Shown here one piece after another: positions 1 through 6,592 of a stretch of 15,896 nt of DNA; within the stretch, counting starts at the first letter, position 1; each line of letters begins with the position of its first letter. The position numbers and the translations under genes are program-made. Source of the DNA: Bacteroidota bacterium (lineage in GTDB: Bacteria; Bacteroidota; Bacteroidia; JAADEI01); NCBI GenBank assembly GCA_015490475.1, contig WFXT01000009.1, positions 1-15,896 of the forward strand, read 5' to 3'. Below the pieces are notes generated by a model. That model made no database searches and was not told the DNA's origin. It saw only the letters and a program-made list of their open reading frames with translations.

Positions 1-46
1 GCATGAGAAGTTGTTTGACAAAGTGTTGACCAAACTGGTGGAGTAA
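1..46 (+). CDS. 3' end of an unidentified upstream gene
   Basis: Only the last 14 codons are in the window, reading HEKLFDKVLTKLVE and then TAA at 44-46. The stop shares its last base with the ATG of dapF (TAATG), which suggests translational coupling and one operon. The tail is charged and probably helical, but it is too short to assign to a family. The frame is chosen because it is open from the window edge and because the stop/start overlap is typical of real operon junctions. Confidence 0.5.
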   Translation, partial: HEKLFDKVLTKLVE

Positions 47-816
47 TGTATGTGCCTTTTGTCAAAGCACATGGTACAGGGAACGATTTTATTGTTATTA
101 TAGATCCTAAGGACCAATACAAGCTGTCTTCCAGGGAAATTAAAGAACTGTGTAGTAGGCACACTGGCATAGGAGCGGATGGGTTGATTAGAATTATTCC
201 TGAGGAGAAGGCTGTTTTTAGAATGTTATATTACAATTCTGATGGGCAGGAAGCATCCTTTTGCGGCAACGGTTCTCGTGTGGCTGTGTGGCTTGCCTAT
301 CAGGCAGGATGGACTGAGAATAGAAAACTTCTTTTTGTTGCCAGTGATGGTAAACACACGGCTTATATTAAGGAAAACGGTGTGGTTGGTGTCTCGGTGA
401 ATTTCCTGAGCCAGATGATTGACTATAATGATGGAGTCTTGATAGATACCGGAGTGCCACATTTTGTCAGAGTAATCGGTGATTTTGAAGAATTTAAGTT
501 AATGGATGTTAATCAGGTTGCTTTAAAGTGGAGACATGACGAACGTTTTAAGCCAGAAGGGGTAAATGTTACATTTATTACTTGTAAAGGTGGAAAAGTT
601 TATGCAAGAACTTTTGAGCGGGGGGTTGAAGCTGAGACCCTTTCGTGCGGCTCAGGAGCCGTGGCGTCAGCAATAGTCTCAAAAAAAGTTTTCAAACTTG
701 AAAGCCCGGTAATTGTAAAATATCCTGGTGGTGAATTGGTTGTGTACGATAATTCAGATGGAGTTGTTTTGGAAGGTCCTGTGAAAGTGGTTTTTCAGGG
801 AGTAACGAAGATTTGA
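46..816 (+). CDS. dapF: Diaminopimelate epimerase
   Basis: This enzyme interconverts LL- and meso-diaminopimelate in the cytoplasm, the next-to-last step of lysine synthesis and the source of meso-DAP for peptidoglycan. The 256-residue protein carries the family landmarks in order: HGTGNDF near residue 9, the GIGADG segment near 41, the first catalytic cysteine C73 in SFCGNG, and the second catalytic cysteine C201 in ETLSCGSGA, preceded by FERGVE. Both halves of the pseudo-symmetric two-cysteine fold are complete, and the length is slightly short of the usual 270 or so. The ATG overlaps the stop of the upstream gene, so it is probably translated from an upstream promoter. The gap to the next gene is under 80 bases. 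Confidence 0.96.
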   Translation: MYVPFVKAHGTGNDFIVIIDPKDQYKLSSREIKELCSRHTGIGADGLIRIIPEEKAVFRMLYYNSDGQEASFCGNGSRVAVWLAYQAGWTENRKLLFVASDGKHTAYIKENGVVGVSVNFLSQMIDYNDGVLIDTGVPHFVRVIGDFEEFKLMDVNQVALKWRHDERFKPEGVNVTFITCKGGKVYARTFERGVEAETLSCGSGAVASAIVSKKVFKLESPVIVKYPGGELVVYDNSDGVVLEGPVKVVFQGVTKI

Positions 817-848
817 ATCAGAACCTTTTTATTTTCAAACTCGTATAA

Positions 849-856
849 TAGCCTTG
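849..856 (+). promoter_or_regulatory. Possible Bacteroidota -7 box (TAGCCTTG, one mismatch)
   Basis: The gap after dapF holds TAGCCTTG, which differs from the TAnnTTTG consensus at one base. It would start transcription near 860, ahead of the ATPase gene. A T-rich stretch about 20 bases upstream has no clear TTTG. The overlapping TATAAT at 844-849 has no -35 partner at a usual distance. Weak evidence. Confidence 0.28.
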
Positions 857-879
857 AGTAAAACACATAGAGAGAATGC

Positions 880-884
880 AGGAG
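880..884 (+). promoter_or_regulatory. Shine-Dalgarno site that picks the ATPase start
   Basis: AGGAG lies 9 bases before the ATG at 894 and downstream of the earlier in-frame ATG at 876. It therefore favours 894 as the start. Strong Shine-Dalgarno sites are the exception in Bacteroidota, so this is suggestive rather than decisive. Confidence 0.4.
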
Positions 885-893
885 TATGTAGGC

Positions 894-1313
894 ATGAGAT
901 TGTTGCTTGAAAAACAAATACCCACGGATCTGGTTAAAGCAATGGAGGAGGTTGATAATGTAAGCAATTGGGTTGCCAAAGAGTTAAAGCAAGGACATGA
1001 ATTTTTGGGGCGCTTTCTTACGGGATTTATGGAAGCGATTAACAATGCTATTATCCATGGGAATAAAAATGACCCTGATAAGCAAGTGCGGATATTGGTT
1101 GCTGTAGTGGACGATGACCATGTCATACTGGAAGTGGAGGATGAAGGCAACGGTTTTGATTATGAAACCGTTTTGAAGCGTTCTGGTGTTATTGATAGAG
1201 AAGCCGAAAGCGGCAGGGGAATTTTTCTTATGCAAAAAATGGCTGATGAAGTTGAATTTTTCAATGGGGGGAGAGGAGTCAGGCTCAGGTTCGCCCTTGA
1301 TAAGGGTGTTTAA
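894..1313 (+). CDS. RsbW/SpoIIAB-like ATP-binding protein (anti-sigma type histidine-kinase fold)
   Basis: This is a stand-alone GHKL ATPase domain of about 139 residues. Family members of this size are usually serine kinases that bind a sigma factor or phosphorylate an anti-anti-sigma factor. Visible motifs, numbered from the chosen start, are an N box EAINNAIIHGNK (47-58), a G1 box VEDEGNGFD (81-89) and a G2 box ESGRGIFLM (105-113). These are the Mg-ATP and lid elements. There is no transmembrane or sensor segment. An in-frame ATG at 876 would add six residues; 894 is preferred for its AGGAG and because the core domain begins there. From memory, an ATPase like this often sits beside ybeY in Bacteroidota, as here. 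No partner sigma factor or STAS protein is nearby, so its target is unknown. Confidence 0.85.
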   Translation: MRLLLEKQIPTDLVKAMEEVDNVSNWVAKELKQGHEFLGRFLTGFMEAINNAIIHGNKNDPDKQVRILVAVVDDDHVILEVEDEGNGFDYETVLKRSGVIDREAESGRGIFLMQKMADEVEFFNGGRGVRLRFALDKGV

Positions 1314-1725
1314 TTATGATAGTCCTATTAACCCAGAACTGGATGTTGATAAGTTAACAGAATGGCTCGTTGAGGAAGCCCGTAAAGAAGGGTTTGAAAT
1401 TAAGATGCTCAATATCATCTGGACGAGCGATGACAATCTGCGGGAAATGTCCGCTGCTTATAAAGATGCAGACCACTATACGGACATTCTCACTTTTGAC
1501 CTTGGAGACAATAATAAACTTCTGGCTGGAGAACTATATATCAGTCCAGAGCGTGTTGTGGATAATGCAAGGAGATATAAGCAAACTTTTGAAAAAGAAC
1601 TGATGCGAGTTATTATTCATGGTGTTTTGCATTTGATGGGTTATAATGATAGTACGTCAGAGGAAAAGCAAAAGATGAGACAAAGAGAAAACGAGGCTCT
1701 GGAACGATTCTTTCAGGGGCAGTAA
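1297..1725 (+). CDS. ybeY: Endoribonuclease/rRNA maturation factor YbeY
   Basis: YbeY is a zinc-dependent RNase involved in 16S rRNA 3'-end maturation and ribosome quality control. Numbered from a TTG start at 1297, the 142-residue protein has the family's DHYTDILTFD segment (59-68), LAGELYIS (76-83) and the metal motif HGVLHLMGYND (108-118). Most phyla have a third histidine two residues after the GY; here GYND follows the form I recall from Bacteroides. No in-frame ATG lies near the homologous start. TTG 1297 gives MIRVFNY, which fits the family, and GTG 1306, directly after AAGG, is nearly as good. An ATG at 1264 would add 11 residues rich in glycine and serine. All candidates overlap the end of the ATPase gene, so the two are probably coupled. 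Confidence 0.9.
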   Translation: MIRVFNYDSPINPELDVDKLTEWLVEEARKEGFEIKMLNIIWTSDDNLREMSAAYKDADHYTDILTFDLGDNNKLLAGELYISPERVVDNARRYKQTFEKELMRVIIHGVLHLMGYNDSTSEEKQKMRQRENEALERFFQGQ

Positions 1726-1737
1726 AGTATCTTAATG

Positions 1738-1745
1738 TAATTTTG
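1738..1745 (+). promoter_or_regulatory. Predicted Bacteroidota -7 box TAATTTTG for the VWA pair
   Basis: This is an exact TAnnTTTG match in the 46-base gap between ybeY and the preferred start of the first VWA gene. Transcription would begin near 1749. That leaves about 22 leader bases before ATG 1772, but almost none before ATG 1751. No good TTTG -33 element is visible; TTTC at 1711-1714 is the nearest. Confidence 0.45.
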
Positions 1746-1782
1746 GCATAATGTTTGTCTATTGGTTGAACATGCCAAAATT
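1739..1782. repeat. 11-bp perfect inverted repeat over promoter and start codon
   Basis: The arms are AATTTTGGCAT at 1739-1749 and ATGCCAAAATT at 1772-1782, separated by 22 bases. The left arm contains most of the predicted -7 box, and the right arm begins with the preferred ATG of the first VWA gene. It could be an operator in DNA, or an RNA hairpin that hides the start codon in read-through transcripts from ybeY. The symmetry is seen directly; the function is inferred. Confidence 0.5.
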
Positions 1783-3124
1783 GTTCGTAAAAGTTGGATT
1801 GATTCTTCTGGCTTTTAGCACTATATCCGTTTATGCTCAAACGAAGCGGATTCTTTTTCTTGTGGATGCATCAGGGAGTATGGCAGAAAAATGGGGCAGT
1901 AAGTCAAAATATGAGATAGCAATTAGCACCCTTGCAAACATTATGGACTCTATAATCAGAACCGATAAAGATGTAGAATTTGCTCTGCGTCTCTATGGAC
2001 ATCAGTCGCCTAAGCCAGAGCAAAATTGCGAGGACACAAAATTAGAACTGCCTTTTGGAAAGCATTCAAAAGAAAAAGTGTTGGCTCTTGTTAAAAAATA
2101 TACGCCACAGGGATGGACACCAATTGCTTATTCCCTTTTGCAGGCTATGAGTGATTTCCCTGATTACGAAGGACATAACTCTATAATTTTGATTACCGAT
2201 GGAGAGGAAACATGTGAAGGGGACCCATGTGCTGTTGTCCTTGAATTGCAAAAACGTAGGATTTCTTTTAAGCCCTTCGTGATTGGAATGGGAGTTCCAA
2301 AGGAAATGGCTGAAAAACTTAAGTGCATTGGCTATTACAGACAGGCAAATAGCAGAAGTGATTTTGAGGTTGTGGTTTCTTCTACTGTCAAGCAAGTGCT
2401 TAACAGGACCACTGTGCAGGTTAATTTGCTAAATGCTGCTGGAGAACCCGTGGAAACAGATGTTGCTATTACATTTCTTGATGCTTTTACTCATGAACCT
2501 AAGTATCATTTTGTTCACACCTTGGTAAATGGGCTGCCCGATACACTGGAAATAGACCCAACGGGTAAATATGATGTTATTGTGCATACTGTGCCACCTA
2601 AACGCAAAGATGATATTGAACTTGTTCCTGGAAGACACAACATAATAGCAGTGAAAACACCACAGGGAAGCCTTACCATCTCAATGAAAAGTTCCCTTGC
2701 CAATCAATATAGATGCATTATAAGAGACAAGGACCACAAAAAAACATTGTTCATACAGGAAATGAATTCAACGGTTAAATATCTTGCAGGAACTTATGAC
2801 ATTGAAATTTTGACTCTGCCACCAATCAGATATGATAATTACAAGATTAAGGCAGGAGCAAAACACACAATTGATGTTCCGGCACCAGGAATAGTGGATT
2901 TAATGCCTAAACGAAATTACATTGTGTCCATTTTTACAATTAAAGACGGAAAGCCATACGAAAAAGTTATTGAATGGGAAACTCTGGACAGAGACGTTTC
3001 AATAGCATTATTGCCAGGCAAGTATGTACTTGTTTACAGACCCTTAACTACTTATTCTGCTGATCAGACCAGAACAAAACAATTTGCTGTTCCCAAAGGA
3101 CAAAAAGTAACTGTAACCTTTTGA
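1772..3124 (+). CDS. Secreted VWA-domain protein with three C-terminal beta modules (paralog 1)
   Basis: The 450-residue protein starts with a signal peptide (basic n-region, hydrophobic core near 5-18, likely cleavage at the YAQ around 21-23). A von Willebrand factor A domain follows (about 25-205). Its MIDAS metal site is complete: D32-x-S34-x-S36, T116 in GWTPIAYSL, and D143 in ITDGEE. Four cysteines (86, 148, 153, 185) recur at matching places in the next gene and may form disulfides outside the cytoplasm. Beyond about 214 come three related beta-rich modules of the form Y-D-hydrophobic...P...G-x-hydrophobic, ending in VTVTF. The role is unknown; VWA domains of this kind bind ligands through a metal ion. 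ATG 1751 is an alternative start, but 1772 gives a cleaner signal peptide and leaves room for a leader after the predicted promoter. The stop at 3122-3124 lies 2 bases before the next ATG. Confidence 0.85.
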   Translation: MPKLFVKVGLILLAFSTISVYAQTKRILFLVDASGSMAEKWGSKSKYEIAISTLANIMDSIIRTDKDVEFALRLYGHQSPKPEQNCEDTKLELPFGKHSKEKVLALVKKYTPQGWTPIAYSLLQAMSDFPDYEGHNSIILITDGEETCEGDPCAVVLELQKRRISFKPFVIGMGVPKEMAEKLKCIGYYRQANSRSDFEVVVSSTVKQVLNRTTVQVNLLNAAGEPVETDVAITFLDAFTHEPKYHFVHTLVNGLPDTLEIDPTGKYDVIVHTVPPKRKDDIELVPGRHNIIAVKTPQGSLTISMKSSLANQYRCIIRDKDHKKTLFIQEMNSTVKYLAGTYDIEILTLPPIRYDNYKIKAGAKHTIDVPAPGIVDLMPKRNYIVSIFTIKDGKPYEKVIEWETLDRDVSIALLPGKYVLVYRPLTTYSADQTRTKQFAVPKGQKVTVTF

Positions 3125-3126
3125 CC

Positions 3127-4509
3127 ATGAGAGTGATACTACTATTGCTGGCATTGTGGGGAATGGGGATATTTAGACACGCCATAGCGCAAGAGTCAAT
3201 AGGCACTACGCGCGTGTTATTTGTTGCGGATTTCTCTTTGAGTATGGGAGGAAAATGGGAGAAACGTCCCAAGATAGTTGTGTTAAGAGAAGCCCTGGAA
3301 AAAACTGTTCAAAAATTACAGAAAGAATATCCCGATGTGGAGGTGGGACTTCGCTTGTTTGGGCATAAGTCACCCAAGCACTGGAATGATTGCAGGGATA
3401 CAAGACTGGAAGTTCCGATTGGCAAAGGAAACCACAAAAAAATTTCAGAAAAACTAAATATGTATGAACCGCGAGGAGTAACACCGCTGGCTTATACGCT
3501 TCAACAAGTGAGGACTGACTTTCCATCTTCACAGGGCAGAAACATTGTAATTCTGTTTACCGATGGGGCTGAGTCCTGTGAAGGGGATCCCTGTGCTGTC
3601 CTTAATTCCCTTAAAAGCAAGAACATAACTATAAAGCCATTCATCATTGGGATAAATCTGGATATGGAAGCCCTTAACACGCTTGCCTGTGCCGGAGGCT
3701 CTGTCTATAACGCAGAAAAAGAAGCGGACCTGGAAATTATTTTGCAGAAAATAACAGAACGTATTGTGGCACTGTCTTCGGTTACTGTGGAATTGTTAGA
3801 TGAGAATAATAGACCAGTTGAAACAAATCTTCCGATGATTTTTTATGATTCTGGAGATAAATCAGTCAGGTATGTATTTTTTCACACACTAAACGCAGAA
3901 GGCAAGCCAGATACACTATATCTTGACCCTGTATTTTCCTATGACCTGTATGTATATTCCACACCTTTAGTATCTAAAAAAAACATAAAGTTAATTCCTG
4001 GTCAACACAATGTTATAAAAGTCAAGGTTCCAACAGGTTATATTGAAACCAAACTGCAACACGTAACTATTGAGGCAGATGTGCAAGGAAAACTAACACC
4101 TGTCATAAGAGATGTCAGAACTCAATATCTTGTTGATTTTACCAATCCTAATGATAAACGACGCTATTTAGCCCAGAACTATGACCTTGAAATATTAACT
4201 GTGCCAACAATTAACATTAGGAATGTGAATGTGAGTTCTGCAAAGACAACCAAAGTGGAAATTCCTGCACCGGGAGTTCTTATCCTTGATGTGATGTATG
4301 AAGGCATTGGGTCAATACTTATGCGAACAAAAGACGGAGTCCAGAAAATATATGAGATTCCAACCCATAAACGAAGACAGATAATTGCCCTACAACCCGG
4401 AGAATACATTATCGTATATAAACCTAATTTTGCAAAGAGAAGTATGGACACACGCACCAAGACTTTTAAGATTGTATCTAACCAGAGTGTTAGAATAACG
4501 CTTAATTAA
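3127..4509 (+). CDS. Secreted VWA-domain protein with three C-terminal beta modules (paralog 2)
   Basis: This is a tandem paralog of the preceding gene, alignable along its whole 460 residues. The signal peptide runs to about 21-22 (hydrophobic core RVILLLLALWGMGI, cleavage near AIAQ). The VWA domain keeps the MIDAS residues D35, S37 and S39 in ADFSLSMG, T119 in GVTPLAYTL, and D146 in FTDGAESCEGDPC. The four cysteines (89, 151, 156, 188) match those of paralog 1. The C-terminal half repeats the same three modules. Shared signposts are PVET, HTL...PDTL, PGQHNVI and DTRTK before a final beta strand. A TTG at 3121 overlaps the previous stop and would add two residues; the ATG at 3127 is preferred. 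The pair is almost certainly co-transcribed, and 11 bases separate it from the transketolase gene. Ligand and partner are unknown. Confidence 0.85.
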   Translation: MRVILLLLALWGMGIFRHAIAQESIGTTRVLFVADFSLSMGGKWEKRPKIVVLREALEKTVQKLQKEYPDVEVGLRLFGHKSPKHWNDCRDTRLEVPIGKGNHKKISEKLNMYEPRGVTPLAYTLQQVRTDFPSSQGRNIVILFTDGAESCEGDPCAVLNSLKSKNITIKPFIIGINLDMEALNTLACAGGSVYNAEKEADLEIILQKITERIVALSSVTVELLDENNRPVETNLPMIFYDSGDKSVRYVFFHTLNAEGKPDTLYLDPVFSYDLYVYSTPLVSKKNIKLIPGQHNVIKVKVPTGYIETKLQHVTIEADVQGKLTPVIRDVRTQYLVDFTNPNDKRRYLAQNYDLEILTVPTINIRNVNVSSAKTTKVEIPAPGVLILDVMYEGIGSILMRTKDGVQKIYEIPTHKRRQIIALQPGEYIIVYKPNFAKRSMDTRTKTFKIVSNQSVRITLN

Positions 4510-4520
4510 AGAGTTGAACA

Positions 4521-5480
4521 ATGGCAATTTTGGAGCAATACGGAGAGGCGGAGACACGTAGAGGCTTTGGAGATGCTTTATATGAATTAGGCAAGCAAAA
4601 TCCTAAGATTGTTGCACTAGCTGCTGACCTTGCCGAGTCCGTCAGGATGGACAAATTCATGAAAGCCTTTCCTGAGCGCTTTTTTCAATGTGGTGTCGCT
4701 GAGGCTAATATGGTGGGAGTTGCTGCAGGACTAACAATTGGCGGGTTTATTCCCTTTGCAGGTTCGTTCGCCAATTTTATAACAGGTAGGGTTTTTGACC
4801 AGATAAGGCAAAGTGTAGCTTATTCCGGCAAAAACGTTAAACTGGCTGGTTCCCACGCCGGATTGACTCTCGGGGAGGACGGTGCCACTCACCAAATTCT
4901 GGAAGATATTGCCATGATGAGAGCTCTTCCCAATATGGTAGTAATAAATCCTGCTGATTACACGCAAACATATAAGGCTACTCTGGCAGCAGCAGAATAC
5001 TACGGTCCTGTTTATTTGAGATTCGGACGTCCAAAGTGGCCACGTTTTATTCCTGAAGATTTGCCTTTTGAAATAGGTAAAGCTATCCTTCTCAAAGAAG
5101 GAAAAGATGTTACCATCATTGCTACGGGACATATGTTGTGGCAAGCTATTAAGGCAGAAGAAGAACTTGCAAAAATGGGTATTGATGTTGAGTTAATTAA
5201 CATCCACACAATAAAGCCTATTGATGAAGAAGCCATTCTTGATTCAGTTAGTAAGACCCGTGCAGTTGTAACTTGTGAGGAGCATCAAAGGGCTGGCGGC
5301 TTGGGCAGTGCAGTCGCTGAAGTTCTTGTTGGTAGAATGCCTGTTCCACAGGAATTTGTAGCAGTTAATGATAGATTCGGACAAAGTGGAAAACCACACG
5401 AATTGCTTGAAGAATATGGACTCGGAGTTTCTGATATAATCCATGCGGTCAAGCGAGTTTTGGACCGAAAAGAGCGATGA
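4521..5480 (+). CDS. Split transketolase, C-terminal subunit (Pyr plus C-terminal domains)
   Basis: The 319-residue protein matches the second half of transketolase, as in organisms that encode the enzyme as two chains. It supplies the pyrimidine-binding domain (about 10-175), with the cofactor-activating glutamate E61 in QCGVAEANMVG and the HAGLTLGEDGATHQ loop (112-125). The transketolase C-terminal domain follows (about 190-310). The N-terminal, diphosphate-binding half (GDG motif) is absent from the window: the upstream genes are VWA proteins. If complete elsewhere, the complex would move two-carbon units in the non-oxidative pentose phosphate pathway. A DXS or pyruvate dehydrogenase beta subunit is less likely, because GEDGATHQ together with the short C-terminal domain is typical of this transketolase half. 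The gene overlaps the next by ATGA. Confidence 0.9.
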   Translation: MAILEQYGEAETRRGFGDALYELGKQNPKIVALAADLAESVRMDKFMKAFPERFFQCGVAEANMVGVAAGLTIGGFIPFAGSFANFITGRVFDQIRQSVAYSGKNVKLAGSHAGLTLGEDGATHQILEDIAMMRALPNMVVINPADYTQTYKATLAAAEYYGPVYLRFGRPKWPRFIPEDLPFEIGKAILLKEGKDVTIIATGHMLWQAIKAEEELAKMGIDVELINIHTIKPIDEEAILDSVSKTRAVVTCEEHQRAGGLGSAVAEVLVGRMPVPQEFVAVNDRFGQSGKPHELLEEYGLGVSDIIHAVKRVLDRKER

Positions 5481-6208
5481 AAAGATTTTGGAGGTTTGTA
5501 TGGGTAATATGGTTCTATATTGTTGCAGGTATTACAGGATTCATTACTGTTGTTTTTACTATATGTTGTTTTCCTTGGCGCAATGCTATGCAATCCCTTC
5601 GCAGAATATGGACTGCGTGCACATTCTGGATAACAGGAATTGAAGTAATTTCGGTGTATGATTCTGAATATCTGGAATACATACATTCTGGTAAACCTGT
5701 AATATTCTGTCCCAATCATACTTCGCATCTTGATATTCCTGTGATGCTGGAAGCTACCGACATTGACATTGCCTTTATCGCAAAACATGAGCTCGCAAGA
5801 AATCCTTTGCTGCTGACGTATCTTAAGAGATTGGATATTTTAGTTAAGCGAAATAGTGTGGTTCATTCTGCTTTGGTGTGGAGAAAAGCTCGTGCATTGC
5901 TAGAAAAAGGAATTTCACTGGTTATATTTCCTGAAGGGAAAATAGTATATAATGAAAAAACACCCTGTTTAGGAAGGCTTAAGGATGGGGCATTTAAATT
6001 ATCTGTGGAAACAGGCAGTCCTATTGTTCCTGTTGTTATGATGGACAATTGGCACATAATGGGCGATGATGGGAGATATGGGGGACATCCGGGCAAAACA
6101 CGAGTTTTATTTTTAAAGCCCATATATCCCGAGGGCGATGTTAGACGACTAAAAAGTAAGTATTTTAAGGTAATGTCATACTATCTTTGTAATGCTAACA
6201 TAAATTAA
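5477..6208 (+). CDS. PlsC-type 1-acyl-glycerol-3-phosphate acyltransferase
   Basis: This is a membrane-associated lysophospholipid acyltransferase of 243 residues. It probably adds the second acyl chain to lysophosphatidic acid to make phosphatidic acid. The catalytic NHTSHLD box gives H81 and D86 (HX4D). The substrate-binding FPEGKIV lies at 151-157, and a PIVPVVMMD strand follows later, as expected for the family. One hydrophobic segment spans about residues 8-32. The ATG overlaps the stop of the transketolase gene by 4 bases, so translation is probably coupled. The psd gene 400 bases downstream belongs to the same lipid pathway but appears to have its own promoter. Acyl-chain specificity cannot be read from sequence, and other members of the superfamily (ornithine lipid or lipid A acylation) cannot be excluded. 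Confidence 0.9.
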   Translation: MKRFWRFVWVIWFYIVAGITGFITVVFTICCFPWRNAMQSLRRIWTACTFWITGIEVISVYDSEYLEYIHSGKPVIFCPNHTSHLDIPVMLEATDIDIAFIAKHELARNPLLLTYLKRLDILVKRNSVVHSALVWRKARALLEKGISLVIFPEGKIVYNEKTPCLGRLKDGAFKLSVETGSPIVPVVMMDNWHIMGDDGRYGGHPGKTRVLFLKPIYPEGDVRRLKSKYFKVMSYYLCNANIN

Positions 6209-6214
6209 TTAGTG

Positions 6215-6514
6215 ATGAAGATTGACGATGAACTTTTTGACCGGTTGGCTTTCCTTGCCAGACTTAGTTTTTCCGGGGAAGAAAAAGAACGCATTAAGCA
6301 GGACATGAGTCAAATTATAGAACTTGTGAATAAGTTAAATGAACTTGAATTGGAGAATGTGGAGCCTTTGACACATATCTCTCAACATCTACAAGAGGGG
6401 CGGGAAGACCAACCACAGAAATCTCTTGAAAAAGAGATTGTCCTTGAAAATGCACCGTTGAGTGATTCAGACTACATAAAAGTTCCACCAGTGATAAACA
6501 GAACTGAAGAATGA
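6215..6514 (+). CDS. gatC: Asp-tRNA(Asn)/Glu-tRNA(Gln) amidotransferase subunit C
   Basis: This is the small GatC subunit (99 residues) of the GatCAB complex, which amidates misacylated Glu-tRNA(Gln) and/or Asp-tRNA(Asn). The pattern is typical: an N-terminal helix LFDRLAFLARLSFSGEEKE, a central coiled stretch DMSQIIELVNKLNELELENVEPL, the THISQHLQEGREDQP turn, and a C-terminal YIKVPPVI that clasps GatA. ATG 6215 is preferred over the GTG at 6212 just before it. gatA and gatB are not in the window, so gatC is uncoupled from them, which is common. Seven bases separate it from the acyltransferase gene, so it is likely the last gene of that operon. Confidence 0.93.
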   Translation: MKIDDELFDRLAFLARLSFSGEEKERIKQDMSQIIELVNKLNELELENVEPLTHISQHLQEGREDQPQKSLEKEIVLENAPLSDSDYIKVPPVINRTEE

Positions 6515-6548
6515 TTTACTTAGAACAATCTATATGATGAAAAGTGTT

Positions 6549-6556
6549 TATCTTTG
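6549..6556 (+). promoter_or_regulatory. Predicted Bacteroidota -7 box TATCTTTG for psd
   Basis: This is an exact TAnnTTTG match in the 78-base gap between gatC and psd. The transcript would start near 6560 and have about a 33-base leader. No clear TTTG -33 element is visible at the expected distance. Confidence 0.5.
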
Positions 6557-6575
6557 TAGTGGGAATAACAAAGCA

Positions 6576-6585
6576 AAAGGAGAGG
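6576..6585 (+). promoter_or_regulatory. Strong Shine-Dalgarno site for psd
   Basis: AAAGGAGAGG ends 7 bases before the psd ATG. It is the strongest ribosome-binding match in the window and is notable in a phylum that mostly starts translation without one. Confidence 0.5.
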
Positions 6586-6592
6586 TAGCCTT

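Noticed and set aside
844..849. Perfect TATAAT, as a classical sigma-70 -10 box
   Set aside because: No -35 hexamer lies 16-19 bases upstream; TTGAAT at 813-818 is 25 bases away. In this phylum the overlapping TAGCCTTG is a better, though weak, candidate.
818..1150. Minus-strand open frame of 110 codons opposite the ATPase
   Set aside because: Its translation is Ser/Thr-rich shadow sequence, and the opposite strand encodes a complete ATPase fold.
1186..1296. N-terminal extension of ybeY from ATG 1186
   Set aside because: The extra residues lie wholly inside the ATPase gene in another frame and match nothing expected in YbeY, whose length fits a start near 1297.
1316..1318. ATG just after the ATPase stop as a ybeY start
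   Set aside because: It is in a different frame from the YbeY coding region.
5285..5788. Long minus-strand open frame of 167 codons opposite transketolase and acyltransferase
   Set aside because: It is antisense to two strongly recognised genes and its translation looks like a shadow: low complexity, rich in Ser and Tyr, no domain.
6552..6573. CTTTG/CAAAG inverted repeat before psd
   Set aside because: Five-base arms with a 12-base loop are expected by chance in AT-rich DNA.
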